This document shows, in pieces, positions 1-12,000 of a stretch of DNA of 64,000 nucleotides. How positions within the stretch are numbered: the stretch's first letter is position 1; every line of letters starts with the position of its first letter. Origin of the DNA: Asterias rubens (lineage: Eukaryota > Echinodermata > Asteroidea > Forcipulatida > Asteriidae); the NCBI RefSeq assembly GCF_902459465.1, contig NC_047076.1, forward strand, positions 8,812,146 to 8,876,145, written 5' to 3'. The notes below the pieces were generated by a model, which did no database searches, was not told the origin of the DNA, and saw only the letters and a program-made list of their open reading frames with translations. The position numbers and the translations under genes are program-made.

Positions 1-732
1 TGTACAATTCTCTAGAGGGCGCTGTTGACAATTTATAGTTTTCCCGTTCCCGCCAAACGATTTTTATTTAAAAATTAGTGAATCCAAAGTGTTTAGTTGT
101 CGGCAGTTCGGAACATTGGCAACATCAGCAACACTAAAACTTGCATGTCATTGATAAAAAAAATAAAAATAAAGCGCTCACTGCGAGGATGAACTCCAAA
201 CGAGAAATTGGTTTTATTTATTTCTCACAAAATATAAAATTTCAGATATAAATATTTCGATGGATGCTTTCTACTATCATCATCAATAGACCGTGTATGT
301 TCTTAAACACTTTTTTGCACATGGGCCCACCTCCCGTAGAAAAAGCAAACATTGTTTAAAAACAGTCAAAAACAGATCAAAAGTTAAAATTTCGTTCGCA
401 GTTTATTTTTACAGCAATCAAAGCACATTATGCATTCTAGACTACAGCAAATAAAAGTTTGTGAAGTGAGTCCATCAAATCCAAAGAAAGCTTTTTAAAA
501 GTTCAATATATTATACTGCATGTGGATTTTGACACCAGACCTTTTTCTGAAAAGTAGCAGACTAGACATAATTAGCACTGTATAGGCATACTGTTCTCAA
601 AAGTGTTGGCATATTATGACTATCAGCAAACAACCAAAGTCTTCTATTTTAAAACCAACCGGAACCCAACAATGTATTTCATTGGAAAAAAAAAAAAAAA
701 AAAAATCTCGAATCAGTTATCAAATGTCGCTT
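1..732. other. AT-rich, no gene seen
   Basis: No exon, RNA gene or intact element recognised. An A-run at 686-705 lies before the first MITE. Confidence 0.5.
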
Positions 733-1120
733 TTAAAGACAGTGGACACTATTTGTAATTGTCAAACACCAGTCTTCTCACTTGGTGTATCTCAACATAC
801 GCATGAAATAATAAACCTGTGAGAATTTGAGCTCATTGGTCGTCGAAGTTGCGAGATAATAATGAAAGAAAAAACACCCTTGTCACACGAAGTTGTGTGC
901 GTTTAGATGGTTGATTCCGAGACCTCAAGTTCTAAACTTGAGGTCTTGAAATCAAATTCGTGGAAAATTACTTCTTTCTCGAAAACTACGTCCTTTCAGA
1001 GGGAGCCGTTTCTCACAATGTTTTATACTATCAACCTCTCCCCATCCCTGCTCGTTACCAAGTGAGGTTTTATGCTGATCATTATTTTGAGTAATTACCA
1101 ATAGTGTCCACTTCCTTAAA
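733..1120. mobile_element. family A TTAA-flanked MITE
   Basis: Ends TTAAAGACAGTGGACACT and AGTGTCCACTTCCTTAA with ~25-bp inverted repeats. The inner segments TTTCTCGAAAAC and GAGGGAGCCGTTTCTCACAA are shared by all family A copies. No coding capacity. Confidence 0.9.
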
Positions 1121-1426
1121 GGTAATACAGAATTGATAGGGCGAAATATACTAGCAGAAAATAGTCCCATACATTATTTAAAAAAAATCAGGGCTAAAAC
1201 AATCCAAGCCTTTTTGAGATAATTATGGTGGACACAACACTGTTAGGTTTGGGTAAACAAGGTAAACTTGTCTGTATACATCAAAACCAAACAGTACACT
1301 CTTCATGTCCAGCACACCTCAAAAAGGCTAATCGTGACGCGAATAAGGAGAACAATCAAATAATAAACCACAAGGGAAACTGACTGGGTACATTTTTAAA
1401 TGATTTTGGATTGAACAAAGAAAAAT

Positions 1427-1499
1427 TGACTAGAGCGGGATTTGAACCAACGACCTCCGGTTTAACATACCGGCGCTCTACCAACTGAGCTATCTAGCC
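1427..1499 (-). tRNA. tRNA-Asn(GTT)-like gene or tRNA-derived repeat
   Basis: The minus strand folds as a cloverleaf: acceptor GGCTAGA/TCTAGTC (one G-T), D-arm GCTC..GAGC, anticodon stem CCGGT/ACCGG around ATGTTAA (anticodon GTT), T-loop TTCAAAT. A-box TAGCTCAGTTGG is consensus and B-box GGTTCAAATCC is one base off. A TTTTT pol III stop follows at once. There is one T-stem mismatch. It does not look like the usual animal tRNA-Asn, so a tRNA pseudogene family is as likely. Confidence 0.6.
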
Positions 1500-2016
1500 C
1501 TATGTTGGTGGTCTCCCAATTTTGTCAATATCTATATATATATATAATGTTTTTTTTACATTTCAGCAAAATTTCCAGTAGTTACAGTTTGTCCTCAATT
1601 TGGGTTGGGGCTACCCATGGAGGTAGAATTACGAATAAGCTGTTTAAAAAAAAAGAGTTTTCAGATAGTTTTCTCAGTGACTTCATTTGAGAGGGAAATA
1701 TTTCACACGGGAAAACAATGGATCTACTATGAACTTCACAATCAGTAAGCTTCCAAACTAAACTTTAAAAAATGATGTGTTTTATCCTTATCAATACTGT
1801 TTAATACCCTTACAAAGACATGTTGATACAATATTTTATTTACATTCCTAGATACTTTCCACAGTAAAAATTTCATTGAAAATATTTGATTTACATTGCA
1901 TTGTTCCTATTAATAATTCGTACTGTCTGACCAGGCAATACCATCCACATGGTTCTGAATGATATACAAGCCATGTGGAAAGGTTTGTGGTAACACCATG
2001 TAATGACAATCAGTCT

Positions 2017-2391
2017 TTAAAGCAATCGCACAACATCGGTAAACAGTATTGTTCAAAGGCCTACACTTCGTGTATCACAACTTATATATAAAATAACAAA
2101 CCTGTAAGAATTTAGGCTCAATCGGTGATCGGAGTCGGGAGAAAATAACGGGAAAACCCACCCTTGTTTCCATACGTTTCGCCGTGTCATGACATGTGTT
2201 TAAAATAAATCTGTTATTTTCCATAACGAGAATTGATAATTGTTTTAATGTTTTCTCAAAAAGAAAAGCATTTCATGGAATAGTATTTCAAGAGAAGTCT
2301 TTCACAATTACCTTCTGTAAACCCTGTAAGTTATTTGTAAATCTGTTAACTTTTAATTTTTGCTCTGTTCAAAAGTGTCCAATGGCTTTAA
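2017..2391. mobile_element. family B TTAA-flanked MITE
   Basis: The left part reads GGTAAACAGTATTGTTCAAAG and the right end GTGTCCAATGGCTTTAA, with family-specific TTTCAAGAGAAGTCTTTCAC inside. Its right TTAA is also the left TTAA of the family A copy that follows. Confidence 0.85.
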
Positions 2392-2766
2392 AGGCAGTGG
2401 ACACTATTGGTAATTACTCAAAATAATTATTTGTATAAAACCTTTCTTGGTGACAAGTAATAGGGAGAGTTTGGTGGTATAAAACATTGTGAGAAACGGC
2501 TCCCTCTGAAGTGCCATAGTTTTCGAGAAAGAAGTAATTTTCCACGAATTTGATTTCGAGACCTCAGATTTAGAACTCGAAGTCAACCATCTAAACGCAC
2601 ACAACTTCGTGTGACAAGGGTTTTTTTCTTCTCAATATTATCTCACAACTTCGATGACCGATTGAGCTCAAAATTTCACAGGTTAGTTATTTTATGAATA
2701 TGTTGAAATACACCAACTGTGAAGGCTAGTCTTTGACAATTACCAATAGTGTCCACTGCCTTTAAA
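2388..2766. mobile_element. family A TTAA-flanked MITE
   Basis: TTAAAGGCAGTGGACACTAT to ATAGTGTCCACTGCCTTTAA, long terminal inverted repeats. It abuts family B at the shared TTAA. Confidence 0.92.
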
Positions 2767-2822
2767 TGAGTTGGGGTGGTTCTAAAAAGAACCGTTGGTT
2801 TCAGAACCACCCCTACTCATTT
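2764..2822. repeat. short hairpin
   Basis: Inverted arms AAATGAGTTGGGGTGGTTCT and AGAACCACCCCTACTCATTT form a ~59-base foldback immediately after the MITE. Confidence 0.8.
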
Positions 2823-3113
2823 AGAGATAGTCATTACATGGTGTTACCGCAAACCTTTCAATATTGTATTTCCACCATGCAAAGTTTCAAATCCTACGTT
2901 ATACACATCTACACAGCTCACATCCAACCCTCCTACTGTCACAACCATTCAATATCATCCACTGTGGTACACAATGACACGTATACTAACATAGCCTGTA
3001 ATAAAATATCATGTGGTGAATGCAACAAGGTACACGGTCAACCCTCCTACAGTCTGACCATTCAATTTCATCCATTGCAGTGCATGTCACGTGGTTTTGA
3101 ATGACATGCGGAC

Positions 3114-3498
3114 TTAAAGACAGTGGACACTATTGGTAATTGTCAAAGACCTGTCTTCTCACTTGGTGTATCTCATTATAAACATAAAATAACAAACCTG
3201 TGAAAATTTCAGCTCAATTGGTCGTTGAAGTTAGGAGATAACAATGAAAGAAAAAACACCCTTGTCACACGGAGTTGTGTGCTTTTAGATGCTTGATTTC
3301 GAAACCTCAAGTTCTAAATCTGAGGTCTCAAAATCAAATTCGTGGAAAATTACTTCTTTCTCGAAAACTACTCCACTTCAGAGGGAGCCGTTGCTCACAA
3401 TGTTTTATACCACCAACCTCTCCCCATTACTCGTTACCAAGTAAGGTTTCTTGCTAATTATTTTTTGAGTAGTTACCAATAGTGTCCACTGCCTTTAA
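3114..3498. mobile_element. family A TTAA-flanked MITE
   Basis: TTAAAGACAGTGGACACTAT to ATAGTGTCCACTGCCTTTAA, same inner segments as the other copies, intact. Confidence 0.92.
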
Positions 3499-4304
3499 GC
3501 CAGCCTGCAATATGATATCATACAGTATATGGTTTTACATCATACACACTCAGTTTTTGCCACCCTACACAACCTGTGCACTTGAATGGTTGGTCTAAAA
3601 TGGTTGGTCAACTCACTGCAAAATGATATCACGATAAGTGAAGGTTGTACACAATTACATTTTGTACTTTTAAAAAATCTGTCTCCAATACTTGTACATA
3701 TAATACATTTTTAGTTGTCACATAATTTTATTTAACCCTAAATTAAATTGTGGTATTACAGATTTACAAGCTACTGGAACAGAATTTTTTTACAATGCTG
3801 TAGCTCAAAGTTATACTGACTTAAGAAACCAGAAATTCATTTCAGGCCTGGAATTTCATTGTTTAGAGGGCAAGGCCATTTTCATTTTGCCAAGGGCACT
3901 TTGCATTGGAAAATATTAAAAGTCAATTGGAAACTTTTGAATGGGCACCAAGCCCAATACTAGGGCAACATAGGCCATTGCCTCAGCGTAATTCAAAATG
4001 GGACTCCAAAATTTGATAAACGGAATAATTGTTTAACTTTTATGACACTTGTCTAGTGTCTACCTCCATTTATATCTTTGTCTTTGTACCGCAACATTCA
4101 AATCTCTTCTCAAAACTTATCTTATGTCACAGATTTTCAAGAACTAATTTTGTTGTGTCTGTTTTTCTTTGTTTATGGTTTTTACGGCGCCTTGAACACC
4201 CTGCAGGGTGGATATGTGCGCATTACAAGTCTTGTTATTATTATTATATCTCGCAAAGCATGCTATGTACAGTCTTATATTATACAAATGTACATTTCTA
4301 TGCG

Positions 4305-4560
4305 TTAAAGGCACTGGACACTATTGGAAATTACTCAAAATAATTTTTAGCATAAAAAACTTACTTGGTAACGAGCAATGGAGAGCTGTTGATAGTATAA
4401 AAACATTTTGAGAAACGGCTCCATCTTACATGTAAGTAACATAGTTGTTTTCACTCAAATAATAAATAATTTCAGGCCTGAAGCCTTTTACTAGGCACCA
4501 AGGGTGTTTTTTTCATTATTCTCTTGCAACTTCGATGACCAATTGAGTTAAAATTTTGCA
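4305..4560. mobile_element. family A MITE, 3'-truncated
   Basis: Begins TTAAAGGCACTGGACACTAT and loses its right end where the second unit of the segmental duplication starts. Confidence 0.8.
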
Positions 4561-4873
4561 AAGGGCACTTGCATTGGAAAATATTAAAAGTCAATTGGAA
4601 ACTTTTGAATGGGCACCAAGCCCAATACTAGGGCAACATAGGCCATTGCCTCAGCGTAATTCAAAATGGGACTCCAAAATTTGATAAACGGAATAATTGT
4701 TTAACTTCAAACAATAATTCAAATGGGACTCCAAAATTTGATAAACAGAATGATTTCACTCTTCCGACACTTGTTTAGTGTCTACCTCACTTAATACCTT
4801 GCAAAGCATTGCTATGTACACATCCTTATATAATACAATTATGTACACTAAAACAATTTACAATTCTATGGGT

Positions 4874-5317
4874 TTAAGGCACAGGGGTCGATTTCACAAA
4901 GAACTTAGGCTAATCCTAGGAGATATAAAATAGGATGAGTAACTCAAGACAAGACTAGTCCTCACTCTTTGTGAAATCCACCCCGGACACTATTGGTAAT
5001 TACTCAAAATAATTGTTAGCATAAAAACTTACTTGGTAACGAGCAATGGAGAGCTACTGATAGTATAAAACATTCTGAGAAACAGCTCCATCTGAAGTTA
5101 CATAGTTTTTTTCCCACTCAAATAATAAAATATTTCAGGCCTGAAGCCTTTAATTAGGCAACAAGGGCGTTTTTTTCAAATAGTCTCTTGAAACTTCGAT
5201 GACCAATTGAGTCAAAATTGTCACAGATTTGTTACTTTATACACAAATAATGTTAAAGATACACCTAGTGAGAATACTGTTTTTTTGACAATTACCAATT
5301 GTGTCCAGTGTCTTTAA
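4874..5317. mobile_element. family A MITE carrying a family D insert in its left end
   Basis: The left end AAGGCAC is separated from GGACACTATTGG by a ~100-bp palindromic insert (~4881-4984, GGGGTCGATTTCACAAAG to CTTTGTGAAATCCACCCC). The right end is GTGTCCAGTGTCTTTAA. Confidence 0.85.
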
Positions 5318-5325
5318 AGCAACAC

Positions 5326-5676
5326 GTTGCCTTGGATCGGTCGAGTTGGTCTTTAAAAAGCGTTTGTAACCGTTTGTTATAAAATGCATATTTATGGTTA
5401 GAAAGATGATTTAAAAGTAGAATACAATGATCCACACAAATTAGCCTCGAAATTGCTTGGTTTTCCACGGTCGGCCATTTATGGGAGTCAAAAATTTGAC
5501 TCCCATAAATGGCCGACCGTGTTAGTCGACGAGGTAAAAGGAAAACCAAGCAATTTCGAGTGAAAATTGTATGGATCATTAGATTCTACTTTTAAATCAT
5601 CTTTCTAATCATATGCATTTTATAACAAACGGTTACAAACGCTTTCCAAAGACCAACTCGACCAATCCAAGGCAAC
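5326..5676. mobile_element. foldback palindrome element (full copy)
   Basis: Two imperfect ~170-bp arms (GTTGCCTTGGATCGGTCGAG to CTCGACCAATCCAAGGCAAC). The central 56 bp (5466-5521) is a near-perfect hairpin. It directly follows a family A MITE and lies in the 3' flank of the TROAP-like gene. Half-copies occur at 43229-43398 and 60031-60195. Confidence 0.88.
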
Positions 5677-5946
5677 AGGTTCGTTTACCTCCTTGCACAA
5701 CGCAAAAGGCACCACAGCACAAAGTGCATCTACCATTTCACCAATCTTGAGAGTCAATTCAATGTACATTTTGAATCCCAAAATGGTGGATAGGATAAGT
5801 GCGTGTCTAAGTGTGCGAAGTGTCAACTATGCAGACAGAGACTTTAGATGATGCGTAGTAGCTGCAGACACACCAAGTAAATCCACACTCTTGGGAAACA
5901 AGCCTCGACGCCCAATCTTCTCAATCTAACACTGATCCAACTTTGC

Positions 5947-6036
5947 TCAACTAGGGATGGTACTGTACATGTTAAATGCTGAACCGATGGGAGATGAAAT
6001 GTACACATTTCCATTGCTTTGAATTGGAACAAAATG
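5947..6036 (-). CDS. TROAP: TROAP-like terminal exon 13
   Basis: The acceptor CCCTACAG|CATTTT opens a 29-codon exon beginning HFVPIQSNGNVYIS and ending in TGA at 5949-5947. The VPIQ stretch parallels FIPV near the end of human tastin. The intron before it (6037-7931) is filled by the 24-bp minisatellite and a nested insert. I found no clear polyadenylation signal downstream before the palindrome at 5326-5676. Confidence 0.7.
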   Translation of the reverse strand, partial: HFVPIQSNGNVYISSPIGSAFNMYSTIPS

Positions 6037-9000
6037 CTGTAGGGAAAAAATGAAACAAAATTTTAATCAAATGCCAAAATTATTCACTGCCTTTATGGGA
6101 AATGTTTATTAAGTTAGAACGGGGCTGGATTAATTATCCAATACATGCACAGTAGGCACTGGTTCATATGGTCCATGTAATATTGGTGGGATACTAGTGC
6201 CTTGGGCCTATGGGATATTAGTGCCTTGGGCCTATGGAATATTAGTGCCTTGGGCCTATGGGATATTAGAGCCTTGGGCCTATGGGATATTAGTGCTTTG
6301 GGCCTATGGGATATTAGTGCCTTGGGCCTATGGGATATTAGAGCCTTGGGCCTATGGGATATTAGTGCCTTGGGCCTATGAGATATTAGTGCCTTGGGCC
6401 TATGGGATATTAGTGCCTTGGGCCTATGGGATATTGGTGCCTTGGGCCTATGGGATATTAGTGCCTTGGGCCTATGGGATAGTAGTGCCTAGGGCCTATG
6501 GGATAGTAGTGCCTAGGGCCTATGGGATAGTAGTGCCTAGGGCCTATGGGATAGTAGTGCCTAGGGCCTATGGGATAGTAGTGCCTAGGGCCTATGGGAT
6601 AGTAGTGCCTAGGGCCTATGGGATAGTAGTGCCTAGGGCCTATGGGATAGTAGTGCCTAGGGCCTATGGGATAGAAGTGCCTAGGGCCTATGGGATAGTA
6701 GTGCCTAGGGCCTATTATAACACCCCTTACAAGTATTCTGCCTGCTCATTGGTTTAGAGCGCGTCACATGACATGTCTTAGTTTTGCTAGACGACGGCCG
6801 TGTGATAGTGCGTTGGTTTGCCATGCGCTAGTCCGAAGACTAGCACACGGTGTGCAGTACCCAGACGTCCGTTGCGTGTATAAGCATGATAAATTAATAG
6901 TCTGTAACCATTTCGGATTGCACGACACAACATGCAGCACAGTAAAAGTGTTTGCAATCTGTATTCGCGTCGACCGTGGATTGTAGCATTCAGGTCTGTA
7001 ACTTGATAATAATAGTACAGTATTTAGAAATGTTTTGGGTGTTATAAAACAAATATTGACTGCTTTAACTCGTGCAATGGTTAAAAACTATGACTCCCTC
7101 GGTGATCCCCGTAGCGTTCTATTTTCCCTTGGGATCACCTCGGGAGTCATAGTTTTAACCATAGCACTCGAAGCAGTCAATATTTGTATGTTAGTGCCTA
7201 GGGCCTATGGGATATTAGTGCCTTGGGCCTATGGGATATTAGTGCCTATGGGATAGTAGTGCCTAGGGCCTTAGGGAAATTACATGTAGTGCCTTGGGCC
7301 TACGGGATATTGGTGCCTAGGGCCTACGGGATATTAGTGCCTAGGGCCTATGTAATACTGGTGCCTAAGGCCTCGTAATACTGGTGCCTAGGGCCTATGG
7401 GATATTGGTGCCTATAGGGCCTTTTGGATATTGGTGCCTAGGGCCTATATAATATTGGTGCCTATAGGGCCTATGGGATTAGGGCCTATGGAATATTGGT
7501 GCCTAGGGCCTATGGGATATTGGTGCCAAGTTGTGCCTGTGGCCAGCAGAGCTGTAGTGCATTGAGCCTATGGATCACTGGTTCTTATGGCCTATGGAAT
7601 ATTGGTGCCTAGGGCCAGCAGAGCATTGGGGTCCAAGACCTTAGGAACCCTGGTGCCTATAGGGCCTAGAGAATATTGTTGTCTCAAGCCTACAGAAAAC
7701 GTGTGCCTCGGGCCAGTAGAGCATCGGTGTCCAAGGTACTACAGAACACTGGTGTCTAGGGCCTTTGGAATATCGGTGCGTGTGGCCCACGAAACACTTG
7801 TGCTCGGGCCTCAGGAACACCAGTGCTTTGAGCCTACATAGTACAGACAACTTAATCAGATTATTTTATGAGGATTTTTAAACTGATGCAGTAGTCTGCC
7901 CCCCAAAAAAATGCAAAGATGTTTCTCTTACCATGTCATCACCGTCCATTAAAATCTTAGCAACTGGGTCAAAGCACAGCCGATCCTCTGCAATGCGTGG
8001 ACTGAACTTGCTTGGTAGACGGCAGGCATAGAGGGCGCACTCCTCGTCCAGCAACGCCTCTTGGAAGAGCTGGTCTGTTTTGGCTGCATTTGATCAATCA
8101 TTTTAAAAAGTTGACAGGGGTTTCTATATATGAATAATGTAAGTCTAGAACTTCCGAGAGACAATTGTCACAATGGCTGCAATGGTGGGTAGTCACATCA
8201 TTTTGTTTCCCATGAAGAAATGCCTCGTCCAAATTTTTAAAAATTTATTGTGGGACAGTTCCTTTAAAACAAATAATTTACAGGGTTTACAGAAGGTAAT
8301 GGTGAAAGACTTCTCTTGAAATATTGTTCCATGATATGCTTTTCTTTTTGAGAAAACATTAAAACAATTATCAATTCTCGATATTGAGAATTACGGATTA
8401 ATTTTAAACACATGTCATGACACGGCGAAACGTGCGGAAACAAGGGTGAGTTTTCCCATTATTTCCTCCCAACTCCAAAACCGATTGAGCCTAAATTTTC
8501 ACTGGTTTGTTATTTCATATATAAGTTGTGATGCACGAAGTGTGTGCCTTTGGACAATACTGTTTACCGAAAGTGTCCAATGGCTTTAAAGAAAGAGGCT
8601 CAAATGAAACATCCATTTCATCTGAAACACCAGTCATCTCCCTGTACTTCCTCCTCCAAATAGTGGACTTAATTGGATCAAGCACAAACTAGTAAGGCTA
8701 CTAACCACCCCCAGGCAGATTAACTGTTTATCCATTAAAGTTTAACGACCCAAGTAGTTCAATGTAAACACACGTAATGGGTGAAAAGGATCAATAGTTT
8801 CAGAGTTTTGTGGCCAAAACTAGGAAATTCGTTCGTAGAGCTTTCCTGTCATGGAAACTCCTGGTCCAGACCTTCGTTTTTGAGGAGCGTGATCGCGCTC
8901 GCGCTCCTACCGCGCTCCTGGGGCTGTTTTCAGGTGCGCGATCTTCGATCATTACGGTGTATTTTATTTATAACACAAAAGCAGATTTCACGCCAGTCGT

Positions 9001-12000
9001 TGTTACTTTGCGTGCGACAATAAATAAAAGAAACATTGAACGCTAGAGGTCACTTTGGAACGATGCACTAGCGTGATATTAACATCCTCTATTGGTAAAA
9101 TCTACGCGAACCAGCAATAAACGCATTTAGACAAGACTCGACGTGTCACGTGGGAGTTTTAGCGCACTTCCAGGCGGCGCAAATGCGCGGGCGAAGCGCA
9201 TACCGTCGGCGTACGTAGCCAATCAACATCTGTTGTGCAATCTCGAGATTGAGCAGCGCAATTAACAGATTGCTAGCTTTACGAACTCGCAGCCGGGTAC
9301 ATTTCTACACGTCCATACAAAAACACACACGCTACCGTATACGTCGTCCGTGCAATACTAGAACTACTACTAGATCAACCATGGATCAACGACGTATTTT
9401 TTCGTAAGAAAATGTGTATTTTCTAATGCTTTATATCAAATGTGAAAACATTTTAGAAAAAAGGAAACACTAAACATGAAACCTTGCCGTGCGGTATTTT
9501 GTCACACGGGAGTGGGATCGGGGTTGTTTTATTTTATTTTGTCTGTAAATTTTATTTGTGTACATCTGAGTCCGATCCGACCTGACCATTTAGTAATCAT
9601 AAACTGAGTATGCTAGTCATAGCTCCATGGTCAAACAAATTGAGCTCCTGGACAATCTAAGAAGAGTAATTTTTTAGGAGCTCAAATTGAACTCCTGAGT
9701 ATTCTCAGGAGAGCGATTAAAAAAGCTCCTTCTATTTCTATAAACGAAGGTCTGCTGGTCTGTAACAGCAAGTGAAATAGCTTACTTGGGAGTAAACACC
9801 CCCCCCAAAAAAAAAAAAAAAAATAAATAAATAAAAAAAATCCCCCCCAAAAAACCCAGAAGTATTCTCACCTGACAAAAGTGGTTTCATCTTACTCTTC
9901 AAAAAGGCAGCAGCACCCCCACTTGTCAGCAACTCTGCGCCAAGTGACAATGACCCTTGGCCTGTTGATTTCAAGCTGCTTGTTGGTTTTATCCACTCAG
10001 CTGGTTGGAGATGAGTGACGCTGTTGCCTGGGTTGGATGTCGCAGCAGTAGCAGAAGTGGGATAACCATTCGGTATGTCCCTCTGAGGCTGTGCAGGAAT
10101 GGGATGGTGCATCTCAGCCGTGCGCTCCTGGTCTGCTTCTCTCTGACAGATCTGCCCTGAACGAACACCAACTGGGGAAACATACTGGACAGGAGAAGTG
10201 CCGGGTTTCTGATTGTCCCACATAGACATAGTTCTCATAGCGAGGGGAGTGTGTATTGGGGGCTTGTGTTGACTGACCCACTGGCTTCCAGGAAGACTTG
10301 AAGAAGGCAATGACTGCTTTAAGGCCAGCTGTTTGATCATGGAATGGGGTTTGACAGCATGAGGTGTTTGAATTTGGGCTGGGGTGGAAGACATCCAAGT
10401 AGACGGGCGGTCTCCCATGAAATCCTCCGCTTGCTCCTTACTGCCAGGATTGAATGGTTCCTTGAAGGACTCATGGGCCATCCCAACTCTGCTCAACTGG
10501 GAATCTCTCAGAGGGGTTTCAAGACTGTTTGACAAACTGCTAATACTTGATGGAAATGTGTTTCCATGATTACTAGTGCTGCTTGTGTGGGAAGGGCAGC
10601 CTTGATTCACAAACTGATTCGAGGCTATAGGTTGATTTAAGAAAGCTTTGATAAATTGACCAGAATCAGACCAAAGCAGGTCAGTCTTTTTGTTTGGCAT
10701 TTGCACATAATGATTTGAGGATGTCCCATGATCATAGTTTCTGCTAGGAATGTGGGGTTGGTTTCCACTACTTTGTTGTCCGCTAGTCCTGAACACATCT
10801 TGGTTCTGGCTTCCAATACAATCCTGACCTTGAATTTCAGGTCTGAAATCTCTTGACAAGACAGTTGACCCTTGACTAAGTGCTGCTTGATAAATTGCAC
10901 CCTCCATCTTGCCTTTCGCTTCTGCCTCCGGCACCAGACTCAGTCCAGCAAATGGTTTCTCTGGGACATCCACAACCTTGAATGGTCTACCAGCGACTAA
11001 AGTTCTGGCTGTTGCGTCCGTTGCCGAGTTCGCTATCATTTCATTGACAGGAAATGAAGGTACAAAGTGTTGGCTGCTCTGATAAGGAGCTCCTCCACCA
11101 GCAGACCGACTCTGGGCAGCTACTTCTATCGGAGAGGTAGCGACTTCTGATACTCCATCTTTGATGGCAGATGGAACTTGCAAGGAGTTAAAATCAGGCC
11201 TTGAGAAATGATCTTGCCTCAGTGTTTGTACATCCAGAAAGTTCTGCTGTGTATGTAGGGAGGATGCATCTGGACTAGAGAGGATCTGCTTTTTATCCAG
11301 CTGGTGATCAGCTTCTGTCCTGTTGCCAGGGCTTCCAGAAGATGACGAGAGAAGGGAGCCATCTAGTTGGAGCTTCTCGATCTCCAGTTCCAGCTGTCTC
11401 TCGATTTCATTCATTTCCTGACAACAACAAAATAGAAAATAGAATCGACATCTGAGCAATAGTCCTTGAATTCATATAATGTAACCATACAGAGACTGGA
11501 TGCTAATTAGTTTTTAGCACTGACATTGGTTACTTAAAGGCACAGGGGTCGATTGCACAAACACTTAAGACTAGTCCTAGGAGTTATTCAAAACTTTTAA
11601 GTTTTAAAGGCTAGTCCTAAGTTGGGATGAGGAGATAAGACTTATCTTAAAACTTTTTGTGGAATCCACCCCTGGACACATTTAGTAAACGTCAAAGACC
11701 AGTATTCTCGCTTTGTGTACCCCAACATGTGTATAAACATAACAAATCTGTGTAAATTTAGACTCAATTGGTCTTTAAAGTTGCAAGAGAATAATGAAAC
11801 ACAATTTTGTGTGCTTTCAGATGCATAATAAAAGGCTTCAAGTCTGATTTTCTGAGTGAGAAAACACCTCTTTTCAAAAACTATACATTACTTCAGAGGC
11901 AGTCGATTCTGACAATGTTTTATACTATCATTGCTTGTTACAATTATTTTGAGTAATAACAAATAACGTCCAGTGCCTTTGAGTCACCTGACAAAGATGG

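Larger units (their letters stand above)
3892..5317 (+). repeat. tandem segmental duplication with a MITE in each unit
   Basis: AAGGGCACT(T)TGCATTGG through TGATAAACGGAATAATTGTTTAACTT occurs at 3892-4038 and 4562-4706, followed in both by related GACACTTGT.TAGTGTCTACCTC and GCAAAGCAT..CTATGTACA text and then a family A MITE. The unit is ~670-750 bp. Confidence 0.82.

Noticed and set aside
9379-9407. Possible small exon MDQRRIFS with a GTAAG donor
   Set aside because: No matching downstream exon or acceptor was found, and it lies antisense in a TROAP-like intron.
9800-9848. C/A homopolymer tract as a polyadenylated retrocopy end
   Set aside because: No retrocopy body or target duplication adjoins it. 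It is simple low-complexity sequence.
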